DNA from: Aequorivita capsosiphonis DSM 23843
Lineage (GTDB): Bacteria > Bacteroidota > Bacteroidia > Flavobacteriales > Flavobacteriaceae
Assembly (NCBI RefSeq): GCF_000429125.1
Contig: NZ_KE386849.1
Location: 55,418 to 119,417, forward strand
DNA length: 64,000 nucleotides
Direction of reading: 5' to 3'
The notes beneath the pieces are model-generated. The model searched no databases. It saw nothing but the letters and a program-made list of their open reading frames with translations, and had not been told where the DNA came from. A program made the position numbers and the translations under genes. Each line of letters opens with the position of its first letter. Within the stretch, counting starts at the first letter, position 1. Positions 35,925 through 44,372 of this stretch are shown here, piece by piece.

Positions 35925-36629
35925 TTATTCCAATTTATATTTATAAAGCATTTGCTGAACTTCTGCAACAGAGTTAAACATCAAGATATCTATAATAGAC
36001 AACCAGGGAATAAACTCATTGGAAAACTGTTTATACTCTATAGCACCCTCCGAATTTATGAAATTTATATTAATCCCATTATTCTGAAAATATGATTTTT
36101 CATATAGCGCTCTTCCTCCCGTAGCGTTTACAAATTCATTAGCTTTTTCTCGTTTACAAATTTCAATTAAACGATCCGCTCTTTCCATGCCAACAGTTTC
36201 TGAATGAAAATCTGAAGAAGATTTAAAAACTGCATTTAATTCTAAATATTTAGAAATCTGAATAACGCTTTCTTGCGCTAAAGTGGAGATAAACTTTAAG
36301 TCCCTCTCAAAAACGGTACTAATTAGAGTCCAAACTTCATTAAAATAGGGGGCTTTACTATAAACTTGATTCATAGTCCCCAGGATCTTTTTAAAATCAC
36401 GATGATTATTATCGTATTCAATATCTTTTATTAATTTATTTTGACTTGCTTTTATACAGGGAATTGTAAAAAGATATTCATTTTCGTTCAAGAGTATTTT
36501 ATTTCGATTAATCCAACCTTTATTAATATAATTGACATCATCATAAAACACAAAAACATCCACTGCTTTAACAAGCTGGAAGTATCCTATATAAGGAAAT
36601 AGATATGGCTGCATCACGGCTAATTTCAT
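35925..36629 (-). CDS. WbqC-like family protein (stand-alone)
   Basis: About 234 residues, starting MKLAVMQPYLFPYIGYFQLV, the diagnostic opening of the WbqC family, then DVFVFYDDVNYINKGWINR and VNATGGRALYEKSYF. WbqC proteins occur in O-antigen and capsule loci; their reaction is not established to my knowledge. The frame allows an ATG at 36638, but the internal ATG at 36629 matches the paralog at 60144 (MKKIGIMQPYFLPY). It forms a two-gene unit with the acetyltransferase. Confidence 0.82.
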   Translation of the reverse strand: MKLAVMQPYLFPYIGYFQLVKAVDVFVFYDDVNYINKGWINRNKILLNENEYLFTIPCIKASQNKLIKDIEYDNNHRDFKKILGTMNQVYSKAPYFNEVWTLISTVFERDLKFISTLAQESVIQISKYLELNAVFKSSSDFHSETVGMERADRLIEICKREKANEFVNATGGRALYEKSYFQNNGININFINSEGAIEYKQFSNEFIPWLSIIDILMFNSVAEVQQMLYKYKLE

Positions 36630-37033
36630 AATTATCATTTTGAATTAGCAAAAGTGAGCTCCTAAATAAGGCGATCTCTTCATTTTTTTAAAAAATAAAG
36701 GTGATACAAGGCCTTTTTAGCAATATCATGTTTTAGACGGGGGCCGTAAAACTAATTTGAGTAATACTTTATAAAATTTTTCCAGGTATAAAGTGTAAGT
36801 AACTTTTTTTGATAGTACACCTATTTCCTGCACACTTTAAATTATTTAATTATCTCTCTTAAAATCAATTGTAAGATAGTTAACATTATTGAAAATCATA
36901 ATTTCCCTCTAAAAGGAATAATTAATACTGGAAACTCTTATATTATATGGTTCCCAATTCGTATTTGGATCTGAAGCAATTCTTTATATTGCTTTTATTT
37001 AATGCCTAACGGCACACGGTATGTAATGTTTAA

Positions 37034-37406
37034 AGGGGAAAATATTGGTGGGGAATAGAACAAGATTATACAAATGTTCCGTTAATGCTGGTTGAGTCTG
37101 CAGAAATAAATGGCGCTGTGTCCATCTCTAGCTTCAAAACTCATTCCTAAATTTATTGAATTATAACTTCATATTCTATAAATCGTTTACAATATACTTA
37201 AAAATTTCATTTATCAAAAATATCCGATCAACGAATTGTTGTCGTCGCCATATGAATACTCAAAAAATTTATTGTTAGAACAATATTTTAATCAAGATAT
37301 TTTGTTGCGAGTGCGAGGATTTCATCCATTATTTCTATACAAAATGTCAATAGGGCTTCCTAGAGCTACTTCTACATTCAATTCAACCCCTGCGTTTTTA
37401 TTTTGA
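37034..37406 (+). pseudogene. Possible decayed plus-strand coding remnant
   Basis: The 869-base gap 36639-37507 has no intact gene. Two plus-strand stretches read protein-like without start codons: 37034-37150 (YWWGIEQDYTNVPLML, then VESAEINGAVSISSFKTHS, stop) and, in another frame, 37182-37406 (INELLSSPYEYSKNLLLEQY, then GFHPLFLYKMSIGLPRATS, stop). They could be pieces of one frameshifted gene in the opposite direction to the rest of the locus. I cannot name a family, and chance is possible. The remainder of the gap shows nothing. Confidence 0.3.
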
Positions 37407-37507
37407 GTAGTAATAAGGAAATGTATTAAATCAAGAGTAATTCGTTGGTAAGGTCTAATTGGCAATGTCTATTGTCTAAAGACTAAGCAAGAACCTAAAA
37501 TTTTTTT

Positions 37508-38521
37508 TTATTCCTTAAAATTTGCCGAAGTAGTATTAAACTTCTTTTTGAAAGAATCAAATAATTTTGGACCTATCAGAAACCGAAACCAAAATCTGAA
37601 ATACTTTCGTTCCAACTTTATTGGGTAAGGGATATATTCCTTGTAGAGCTTTAACATTTCAAATCTATTAAAGTTCGTCAAGCCTTGATCTAACATGCCA
37701 AAACTGAATTTTTGCTTCTGTTCTTTAATAATTTGGTGGTATTTATAATCAGAATTTTCATTAAATAAATCTCTGCTTTTCTTATTATTATATAAGCGTT
37801 TACGCATCCATCGCTTTTGTTCTTCTTTGGTACCAAACCTTCCATTATTGGTAGAACCCGAAACACCTACTCTATAAACTGCCATTGGTTCCCCGCCAAT
37901 ATATCCAATATTTCCCTGTAAAGCACATAACATTTGTAATGGATAATCACCTATTGGGGAATCTAGCGGCCACTTCGGAACTTTTTGAAATACCGAAGAC
38001 CGAATTAAAAGTGATACCGTTCTAGCATATTTATTTTTTATAAATTCTTCAGAGGTGTATTTTATATTTACAGAGGATTTTGGACCCACAATCCTATCCA
38101 CCATATTGTTAGTCATATATCTATGCCTAACTGAATGATAACACATACTACAATCATTATTTATATCCATAAAATCGACCTGCTCTTGTAATTTGGATGG
38201 ATTCGTCCAATAGTCGTCACCTTCACATAAAGCAATATATTTTCCTTTTGCTCCATTTAGAGAAAATAGAAAATTTTTAATCATTCCTAAATTATTGGAA
38301 TGCTTAACGTATTTAATCCAATGCCCATTGGGATGATCTTTTATGATATCGCTTACAATCTCTTTAGTAGTATCATTTGAATTATCATCTGATATGATAA
38401 GTTCTACTCCAAAATCACAAACTTGCATCAAGACTCCTTCTATAGCCTGCTTGATGTAGCTCTCTTGATTATAAGTAATCATAGTTACACTAACTATAAT
38501 TTTTCCCTGAAAACTTTCCAT
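37508..38521 (-). CDS. Glycosyltransferase family 2 (paralog group A, copy 2)
   Basis: This 337-residue GT-A enzyme has VSVTMITYNQESYIKQAIEG, LIISDDNSNDTTKEIV and ALCEGDDYWTNPSKLQ. From about residue 130 it is nearly superimposable on the genes at 31610 and 40466, including SIGDYPLQMLCALQGNIGYI, the GGEPMAVYRVGVSG block and RKRLYNNKKSRDLFNENS. The N-terminal donor domain is more divergent, suggesting a domain swap or selection for different sugar specificity on a shared scaffold. Confidence 0.87.
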   Translation of the reverse strand: MESFQGKIIVSVTMITYNQESYIKQAIEGVLMQVCDFGVELIISDDNSNDTTKEIVSDIIKDHPNGHWIKYVKHSNNLGMIKNFLFSLNGAKGKYIALCEGDDYWTNPSKLQEQVDFMDINNDCSMCYHSVRHRYMTNNMVDRIVGPKSSVNIKYTSEEFIKNKYARTVSLLIRSSVFQKVPKWPLDSPIGDYPLQMLCALQGNIGYIGGEPMAVYRVGVSGSTNNGRFGTKEEQKRWMRKRLYNNKKSRDLFNENSDYKYHQIIKEQKQKFSFGMLDQGLTNFNRFEMLKLYKEYIPYPIKLERKYFRFWFRFLIGPKLFDSFKKKFNTTSANFKE

Positions 38522-38692
38522 GTAATTTTGTTCTATAATTCTAGAGGTATTAAGTTAGGTTATTAACAAGCTAGGCATTGGGTAATACTATTGCCTGCAG
38601 AGAATGTAAAATTATTAATAATTATTGTTGAAAGACAAAACTAAAAAATTTAAGATAACGTGTGGACTTGCAAATAAAACCCGCACTATTAG

Positions 38693-39574
38693 CTAAGCTA
38701 CGTTTTTAAGATTTGACTTTTGTTTCCAAAACTCTTCTATTGTTAGGTTTCCTATAGCTGAATGTCTGCGTTCTCTGTTGTACCATATTTCAATATATTC
38801 GAATAGATCCATTTTCATTTTCTCCTTGGACACCAGCTTGTTTCCATATAGCTGTTCAGATTTTAATGTCTTAAAGAAGCTCTCAGCAACAGCATTGTCC
38901 CAGCAGTTTCCTTTACGGCTCATACTTCTGGTAATTACCTTATAGGAATCTAATGTGTTTGCGAATTTCTCACATGCATACTGCACTCCGCGATCTGAAT
39001 GGAAAATAAGTCCCTTGACTATATCCCGATTCTTGACTGCCATCCTCCATGCCGCAAGTGTGGTCTCTTCCGCACTCATTCCATTACTGATGCTCCATCC
39101 TATACATTTGCGATCGTAAAGGTCAATAATCGTTGTTAGATACAAGAATCCTTCTTTGGTGTGGATATAGGTGATGTCCGACACCCAGACCTTGGAGGGT
39201 TCTGTAGTCCTAAATTCTCTGTTCAAATGGTTTTCCATGATCCTATGGGTATGCTTTGAATCTGTCGTTGTCCTGAACTTTCGTCCTAATTTGCTGCGAA
39301 ACCCTAAGTCCCTCATGTATTTGGCTACTGTGTTTCTAGAAACCCTGATTCCCCTGGCATTCAATTCTACTGCAATTCGAGGACTGCCGTACCGCTGTTT
39401 TTTAATAAAATAAACAGTTTCGATTTCCTTTTTTATCAAAATGGCTCTCTGTTTTCTATCGGAAACAGCGTTGCTTTTCCAATCATAATAACTCCGCAGA
39501 CCAATGTCCAGTACTTTACACATCTTTTCAATCGAATATAATGTCTCGTGGTTCTTGATAAACTTATATATCAT
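38693..39574 (-). CDS. IS3-family transposase OrfB (DDE integrase domain)
   Basis: This 293-residue protein has an N-terminal HTH_21-type region (KEIETVYFIKKQRYGSPRIA, then VSRNTVAKYMRDLGF) and an rve catalytic core. The DDE residues are visible in KVWVSDITYIHT (D), LIFHSDRGVQYA (D) and ESFFKTLKSEQL (E, with the following K). The ATG at 39574 overlaps orfA's stop, but the active transposase would be an OrfAB fusion made by frameshifting; the -1 frame from the A7 run reads SNRHLFQERS without stop into MIYKFIKNH. Confidence 0.93.
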   Translation of the reverse strand: MIYKFIKNHETLYSIEKMCKVLDIGLRSYYDWKSNAVSDRKQRAILIKKEIETVYFIKKQRYGSPRIAVELNARGIRVSRNTVAKYMRDLGFRSKLGRKFRTTTDSKHTHRIMENHLNREFRTTEPSKVWVSDITYIHTKEGFLYLTTIIDLYDRKCIGWSISNGMSAEETTLAAWRMAVKNRDIVKGLIFHSDRGVQYACEKFANTLDSYKVITRSMSRKGNCWDNAVAESFFKTLKSEQLYGNKLVSKEKMKMDLFEYIEIWYNRERRHSAIGNLTIEEFWKQKSNLKNVA

Positions 39575-39870
39575 CGATCGCTCTTGGAAAAGATGCCGAT
39601 TGCTTTTTTTAATATATCCCGCTCAAGCTCTGCGTCCTTAAGTTTCTTTTCAAGTGTGCTTATGCGTTCTTGTTCGGGAGTCTGTTTTAGATTTCCGTTA
39701 CCAGGAAAACTACCAGCTCCAAACTCTTTTTCCTCTTTACACCATTTATAAAGCTGAGCTGGGTATATGCCAAGTTCACGCGCAAGCTCCGAAAGATTCT
39801 TCCTCTCTTTACTTAATTGAACCGCTCTTTCTTTAAAGGCAACATCGTATTTTTTACGGGTTTTCATCAT
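39571..39870 (-). CDS. IS3-family OrfA (helix-turn-helix) with A7 frameshift site
   Basis: This 99-residue protein has a helix-turn-helix (RKNLSELARELGIYPAQLYKW) and a leucine-zipper-like helix (ISTLEKKLKDAELERDILKK), the usual OrfA layout for end binding and multimerisation. Seven consecutive A (39610-39604 on the minus strand, read TTA AAA AAA GCA) lie 10 codons before its stop; a -1 slip joins it to orfB. Both genes look undamaged, so the element may be able to move. Confidence 0.92.
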   Translation of the reverse strand: MMKTRKKYDVAFKERAVQLSKERKNLSELARELGIYPAQLYKWCKEEKEFGAGSFPGNGNLKQTPEQERISTLEKKLKDAELERDILKKAIGIFSKSDR

Positions 39871-40009
39871 TTTTCAAAATTAAGATTATTATTATTCTTA
39901 ACTTTCAATGCGGGCTAAGTTAGCAACTCCAGTGTTTAAAATTTAATGAAGCGTCTGATTTTTGCAATAATACTTTAATATTATTTTATTTTATTTCAAC
40001 TCTTAACTT

Positions 40010-40441
40010 TTAACTCTTTAGAAGTTGATTAAATACATTTTTTAAATGTGTTGAAGATGTTCCTTTTGTATATGGAAAATACTGAATTTCCACACCTACT
40101 TTGGCAAACTCCTCTTCTAAATCATTCCATTTTTCTGTTCCTTTCCAATCACTTCCAACAAACATTTTATTAAACTGCAACTTTTCCCAAGCTGCCATTT
40201 TATCCATGGATGTTTGTGGCACAACCTCATCAACATATTGAATTGCCTCCACTATTTTAAGGCGTTCCTCAAAGGGGATAATAGCATTAGCACCTTTGTA
40301 AGCCACCAGTTCATCAACAGTTACGCCAACAATTAAATAATCGCAATTTTCTTTGGCATTTTTTAAAATGTTTAAATGCCCTATATGAAAAAGATCGAAA
40401 ACACCTGTGGCATAGCCAATAACTTTATTTTTTTTATTCAT
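40010..40441 (-). CDS. Glycerol-3-phosphate cytidylyltransferase-like (TagD family), free-standing
   Basis: This 143-residue nucleotidyltransferase has YATGVFDLFHIGHLNIL (HxGH motif HIGH), FVGSDWKGTEKW and FPYTKGTSSTHL. The last differs from the RTxGIST signature of classical TagD (Thr-Lys-Gly-Thr-Ser-Ser-Thr), so the substrate may be another polyol phosphate or related alcohol phosphate. Its similarity to the C-terminal half of the GpsA-TagD protein (28207) is clear. It lies 24 bases after a group A GT2 gene and just before the IS3 element. Confidence 0.83.
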   Translation of the reverse strand: MNKKNKVIGYATGVFDLFHIGHLNILKNAKENCDYLIVGVTVDELVAYKGANAIIPFEERLKIVEAIQYVDEVVPQTSMDKMAAWEKLQFNKMFVGSDWKGTEKWNDLEEEFAKVGVEIQYFPYTKGTSSTHLKNVFNQLLKS

Positions 40442-40465
40442 TGATTATGATTTGTCTAAGTAATA

Positions 40466-41446
40466 TTATATTCTTTTTTTTAAAGAATCAAAGGTTTTTG
40501 GACCTAATAAAAATCGTACCCAAAACCTAAGATACTTCCATTCCATTTTTAGCGGGTAAGGAATATATTTTTTGAAGAGTTTGAACATTTCTACTTTATT
40601 AAAATTATCCAAACCTTGGTTTAGCATGCCAAAACTAAATTTCTGTTTCTCTTGTTGTATAATATGATTGTATTTGTAATTAGAATTTTCATTAAATAAA
40701 TCTCGACTTTTCTTATGATTATATAAACGTTTACGCACCCATTGCTTTTGCTCTTCTTTAGAGCCGAATCTACCATCATTTGTAGAACCTGAAACGCCTA
40801 CTCTATATACAGCCATTGGCTCTCCACCAATATACCCAATATTTCCATTTACAGCACAAAGCATTTGCAAGGGATAATCACCTATTGGAGATTCTAAAGT
40901 CCATTTGGGGTAATTTATAATTACTTGCGATCTAAAGAATTGTGTTACTGTTCGAGCATATTTAGTCTTTATAAATTCTTCAGACGTAAATTTTAAATTA
41001 GTGGCTGTGTTAAGATCAATAATTTTATCTTTTTTATTTTTGGCCATAAACACATTTTTCACCGAATGATAGCACATGATACAGTCCAAATTTGCTTCCA
41101 TAAAATCCACTTGCTTCTGTAGCTTCTTAGGGTCAGTCCAATAATCATCGCCATCACACATGGCAACGTACTTACCTTTTACCCTCGGAAAATTATAATG
41201 CGCATTCATTCCCCCCGTGGTTTTTGACCATTGATTTTCAGTTTGATAAATCGGTTTTATAATATCTGGATATTTTAACACATACTCTTTAATAATAGCT
41301 TGTGTTTTATCTGTTGATGCATCATCATGAATTAAAATTTCAAAATCAAAATCACATTCCTGCATCATAAACCCATCTAAACATTGGCGAATATAAGGTT
41401 CATGATTAAATGTAACGCAAGAAATACTTACAAACGGTTTATTCAT
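40466..41446 (-). CDS. Glycosyltransferase family 2 (paralog group A, copy 3)
   Basis: About 326 residues: VSISCVTFNHEPYIRQCLDG, ILIHDDASTDKTQAIIKEYV and AMCDGDDYWTDPKKLQ give the GT-A core; the second half carries the common group A block and tail. The N-terminal third matches the gene at 57911 (SILCVTYNHEKYIRHCLESL, LIHDDASTDATQTIIKEF, NQWSKKAGG) better than it matches the other two group A members. The frame begins with TTG at 41470; the ATG at 41446 (MNKPFVSI) is preferred by comparison with MKKPLVSI of that gene. Confidence 0.88.
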   Translation of the reverse strand: MNKPFVSISCVTFNHEPYIRQCLDGFMMQECDFDFEILIHDDASTDKTQAIIKEYVLKYPDIIKPIYQTENQWSKTTGGMNAHYNFPRVKGKYVAMCDGDDYWTDPKKLQKQVDFMEANLDCIMCYHSVKNVFMAKNKKDKIIDLNTATNLKFTSEEFIKTKYARTVTQFFRSQVIINYPKWTLESPIGDYPLQMLCAVNGNIGYIGGEPMAVYRVGVSGSTNDGRFGSKEEQKQWVRKRLYNHKKSRDLFNENSNYKYNHIIQQEKQKFSFGMLNQGLDNFNKVEMFKLFKKYIPYPLKMEWKYLRFWVRFLLGPKTFDSLKKRI

Positions 41447-41798
41447 GCTGTTCAGATTTCGAAATCTCAAAATGCTCTTTTACCTTAAAAACTCTAAATA
41501 TTTAACGCGAGAAAATTCAAGTCCCAATATTTTTAAAAGAGTGATTTATAAAATTCACTCGTTAGATATTAGGTTTATAAAAATAACGATAACTTAGCTT
41601 AATTTTACTTTATAATAAAACACCTATTCAACTATTTCATAGACTACCCTCGACATAAAAAAATAAAATTGCATTATATAAGTTACCAATTCACTTCATA
41701 TCCCAAATATTCAAAAAAGCAATCTTCCTTTAAAAGCTTATTTATGGTCTTTTAAATCATTGACTTGAGTAGAACAGATTTTTGGGCATGACAAAATC

Positions 41799-41937
41799 GA
41801 AATTGTGACTTGGTTTATATTGTTTTACGCTAATTTGCGGGCTATAGGAGTTCCAATCTAGACCAACCGACAAAAATTGTGATTTTCATAATAGAGTTAA
41901 TAAGGTTTAATTTACTTAAAAATGAAATTCAAAAATA
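41799..41937 (-). pseudogene. Decayed copy of the gpsA-tagD gene start
   Basis: This 139-base stretch aligns with the beginning of the fused GpsA-TagD gene and its leader (about 29483-29622): shared blocks include AATTGTGACTTGGTTTATAT, GTTCCAA, AATTGTGATTTTCATAAT (versus AATTGTAATTTTCATAAT) and TAAGGTTTAA/TAAGGTTTAG. By eye about four bases in five agree, with small indels that break the frame. The rest of the 41447-41959 gap is AT-rich and shows nothing else. Confidence 0.78.
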
Positions 41938-41959
41938 TGGTATTTAAATAATAGTTAGA

Positions 41960-42958
41960 TTATAGCTCAAAAGATGATTTTTCTGGGAGAATACATTCAA
42001 AGGCATTATTAACTGAATCTTTCATTCTGGTATATAGCTCCCCATCTAAGTCAGGATAATCATTTAAACAAACCATTGGCTTCTTTTGCTTTCTAATAAA
42101 GTCAGCTACCAATTTTGGGTCTGAATTATGTTTTAAACGAAAGTATGAGCCTCTTTTTCTCATATCTATTGGAAGAAAATTGTTACTGGCCAAATCATAA
42201 TATCTTTGCACAAAATGATTTACGGAATGTAAATCTCGAAATTCAGGTTGACATGCTGAATGCATTTTTTCAAATTCTTTATCCCACAATAAATTCAATG
42301 TACTTTTTCTTGCAGGTTGTGCTAAATGAAACTCTTTAAAGCTAGGGTGACCGTATCTTTTAATAGGTAAAATTCCAAGATTGGTTATGTTATTGAAGAA
42401 GCCATATTTTAGATTAAACCAGTTAAAAGGTTTTTGTCTTACAGTTCCTGTCTTACTAAAATATTTGGTGATGACAGAAATACCACTCAAAATAGTGTGG
42501 TCATAATCACGCCACCCAACAATAATATCAAATACACCCATATCTCTCATTTTGCCATTTTTAAAAAAATCCTCTTTTTTTAAAAAATCCAGAAGAAAGA
42601 CATCATCGTTAAATAATACATATTCTTCACTCAGCTCCTCTATTCTATGATAATTTAAGTCAATAGTACGAGAATTAAAGGTTGGCAAATATTCTTTAGG
42701 TATATAATCGGTATGATTTACTATATTTAGTTTTGGATGATTAATATTCAGCCATTTTGGCAAATGACCCCAAGTAACAAAATGGATTTTATTTACCCAA
42801 GGTGTGAATTTTTCAACCCCCCTAAACCAATATTGCAGATTGTCCCAATCCCTGAATCTTGACTCTTCAGTACCTAATGATTCTCCGTTTTTACGTTTTA
42901 AATATTCTTTACGCCAAGCAGGGTCATTATCGTCAACCCAAGGTATTATAAAATCCAT
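41960..42958 (-). CDS. Stealth-family sugar-phosphate transferase
   Basis: This 332-residue protein has the Stealth conserved regions: CR1 DFIIPWVDDNDPAWR at residues 2-16; CR2 from RFRDWDNLQYWFRGVEKF through KIHFVTWGHLPKWLN, TFNSRTIDLNYHRI and EEYVLFNDDVFL (about 34-122); CR3-like GHPSFKEFHLAQPARKST; and CR4-like MVCLNDYPDL. Stealth proteins make phosphodiester-linked glycans by moving a hexose- or HexNAc-1-phosphate from an NDP-sugar (as in capsule polymerases and GlcNAc-1-phosphotransferase). In this locus it would add another phosphodiester linkage type beside the polyol phosphates. Confidence 0.9.
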   Translation of the reverse strand: MDFIIPWVDDNDPAWRKEYLKRKNGESLGTEESRFRDWDNLQYWFRGVEKFTPWVNKIHFVTWGHLPKWLNINHPKLNIVNHTDYIPKEYLPTFNSRTIDLNYHRIEELSEEYVLFNDDVFLLDFLKKEDFFKNGKMRDMGVFDIIVGWRDYDHTILSGISVITKYFSKTGTVRQKPFNWFNLKYGFFNNITNLGILPIKRYGHPSFKEFHLAQPARKSTLNLLWDKEFEKMHSACQPEFRDLHSVNHFVQRYYDLASNNFLPIDMRKRGSYFRLKHNSDPKLVADFIRKQKKPMVCLNDYPDLDGELYTRMKDSVNNAFECILPEKSSFEL

Positions 42959-43078
42959 ATTGTTTTTTAATTATTATTATTTTAAGAACGAGGCGAATTA
43001 GACTATTTGAAATTGAATATACATTAAATCATATGTATTTAATGGGTTAAAAAGCTATGCAAAACTAAGTTGAAAAAT

Positions 43079-44197
43079 CTATAAATTATCAGTTGCTATT
43101 TTTAAAATTTTTTGATTGAACTTTGATACATTGTATTTTTTAGTTAACTCAACATACATAGCAATGTTATTCGTTATATCCTCTTGTGTTAGGTAATAAT
43201 TATTATTCCTCAAGTCTTCTTCTAAGTGTCTTTCAATTGAAAAAATTATAAAGCCATTTTTTAAAAACCAATTAGAAGAATTATTTTTATCACTCAAATA
43301 AATTTTTACACCGTATTTGATTGCCGTAAAAATATTTCCCATAGCCATTTGTCTATATCCATTAAAAATAAATGCTGCAGCATGTATATAGACTTTTTTA
43401 AATTCTTCTTTAGAAAGAAAATCTTCTTCTATTTCAATCTGTTCATTTTTTTTAGCTTCTATTTTTGTGGCTTTTTCATATTCAGTTTCCTTGCCATAAC
43501 TAAAGAACATTTTTATCTTTAATTCATTATCAAGAGAAACATTCTTTAAAGTTTCTAAAATATCAAGATGATTATTGGATATGTTTTTACTATTTCCAAA
43601 AACTATCAATTTAGACTTTACTAAATCTATTTTTACTGGTTGAGATTGAAGATATGGGGCTTGAATAAATGGAGGTAATTTATAGCCCAACTTTTTAAAA
43701 TAAAGATATTCATCATCCATTAAACCAATAAAATAATCCATCCTCTTAATCGCTTTTTCAAAAGGAGTTTCATATAAAAGATTCCAAATATATTGTTTTA
43801 ATTGAATTGTAAAAGATGGTTTTGGATATGATGGCCGAAGCTGTCTCGTCTTTTCACTATATATTAATTTGGGATCTTTAGAGTATAATTCCCAGCCAAA
43901 AAATCGCCAAACAATCTTCACTTCTAAGGATAAAGCTAATGTTATCTTTAAAGCGTAACTATTAAGGTTATTTATTGTCACTAAATCAGAATTTTCACAA
44001 AGCTCAATAATTTTTAAAAAACGATCTTCTTCATCTTTGGGCATGGAAACCAATAAATTATCATATTCATTTGATATAGAATTAGACTCTCCTAAAAACA
44101 CCAATTGGTTTTCAAAGAAATCTTGTGAATACATGTTAACCCAATGCACAAATTTGGGGTCTTTATGGATGTGGATGATCTTTATTTTATTCTTCAT
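43079..44197 (-). CDS. Fuc4NAc-transferase-like glycosyltransferase (GT56 type)
   Basis: This 372-residue protein resembles WecF-like 4-acetamido-4,6-dideoxygalactosyltransferases: KIIHIHKDPKFVHWVNMY at the start, VWRFFGWELY, LIVFGNSKNISNNHLDIL, and MAMGNIFTAIKYGVKIYLSD near the C-terminus. If the family assignment holds, the donor would be a dTDP-linked 4-amino-4,6-dideoxyhexose, consistent with the rfbA/rfbB/DegT genes at 49.8-53.7 kb. The overall resemblance is by motif only. Confidence 0.75.
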   Translation of the reverse strand: MKNKIKIIHIHKDPKFVHWVNMYSQDFFENQLVFLGESNSISNEYDNLLVSMPKDEEDRFLKIIELCENSDLVTINNLNSYALKITLALSLEVKIVWRFFGWELYSKDPKLIYSEKTRQLRPSYPKPSFTIQLKQYIWNLLYETPFEKAIKRMDYFIGLMDDEYLYFKKLGYKLPPFIQAPYLQSQPVKIDLVKSKLIVFGNSKNISNNHLDILETLKNVSLDNELKIKMFFSYGKETEYEKATKIEAKKNEQIEIEEDFLSKEEFKKVYIHAAAFIFNGYRQMAMGNIFTAIKYGVKIYLSDKNNSSNWFLKNGFIIFSIERHLEEDLRNNNYYLTQEDITNNIAMYVELTKKYNVSKFNQKILKIATDNL

Positions 44198-44225
44198 TTT
44201 ATTTTAAAAATTTAAATCAATACTT

Positions 44226-44363
44226 CTAAAAATGAATGTTGGATAACATTTTTGACTGATAGTTTTGTACACAAACAGAAACAACTGGTTCCGCACTCGC
44301 AGAATTAGGATATTCCGTCACCTCCTTGTGTTGGTATTTTTCTTTAAAATCTTTAAAGTCCAT
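44226..44363 (-). pseudogene. Truncated N-terminus of a GT2 gene
   Basis: A 45-codon frame with an ATG at 44363 begins MDFKDFKEKYQHKEVTEYPN and reaches SAEPVVSVCVQNYQSK before a stop at 44226. PVVSVCVQNYQ is the first strand and loop of a GT2 domain (compare PFVSISCVTFNH in the gene at 40466). The rest of the enzyme is missing; the sequence was cut soon after the first motif. It could be expressed as a short peptide, but a deletion remnant is more likely. Confidence 0.65.
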
Positions 44364-44372
44364 AAATAAGCT

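Larger units (their letters stand above)
38663..39931 (-). mobile_element. Complete IS3-family insertion sequence
   Basis: This 1269-base element has imperfect inverted ends: TGGACTTGCAAATAAAACCCGCA from 38663 faces TGGAGTTGCTAACTTAGCCCGCA read inward from 39931 (about 17 of 23 match). The direct repeats GTG at 38660-38662 and 39932-39934 are consistent with the 3-bp target duplication usual for IS3. It carries orfA and orfB with a run of seven A as the likely -1 frameshift site. It lies in an intergenic spacer between a GT2 gene and a TagD-like gene and does not break any gene I can see. Confidence 0.88.
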
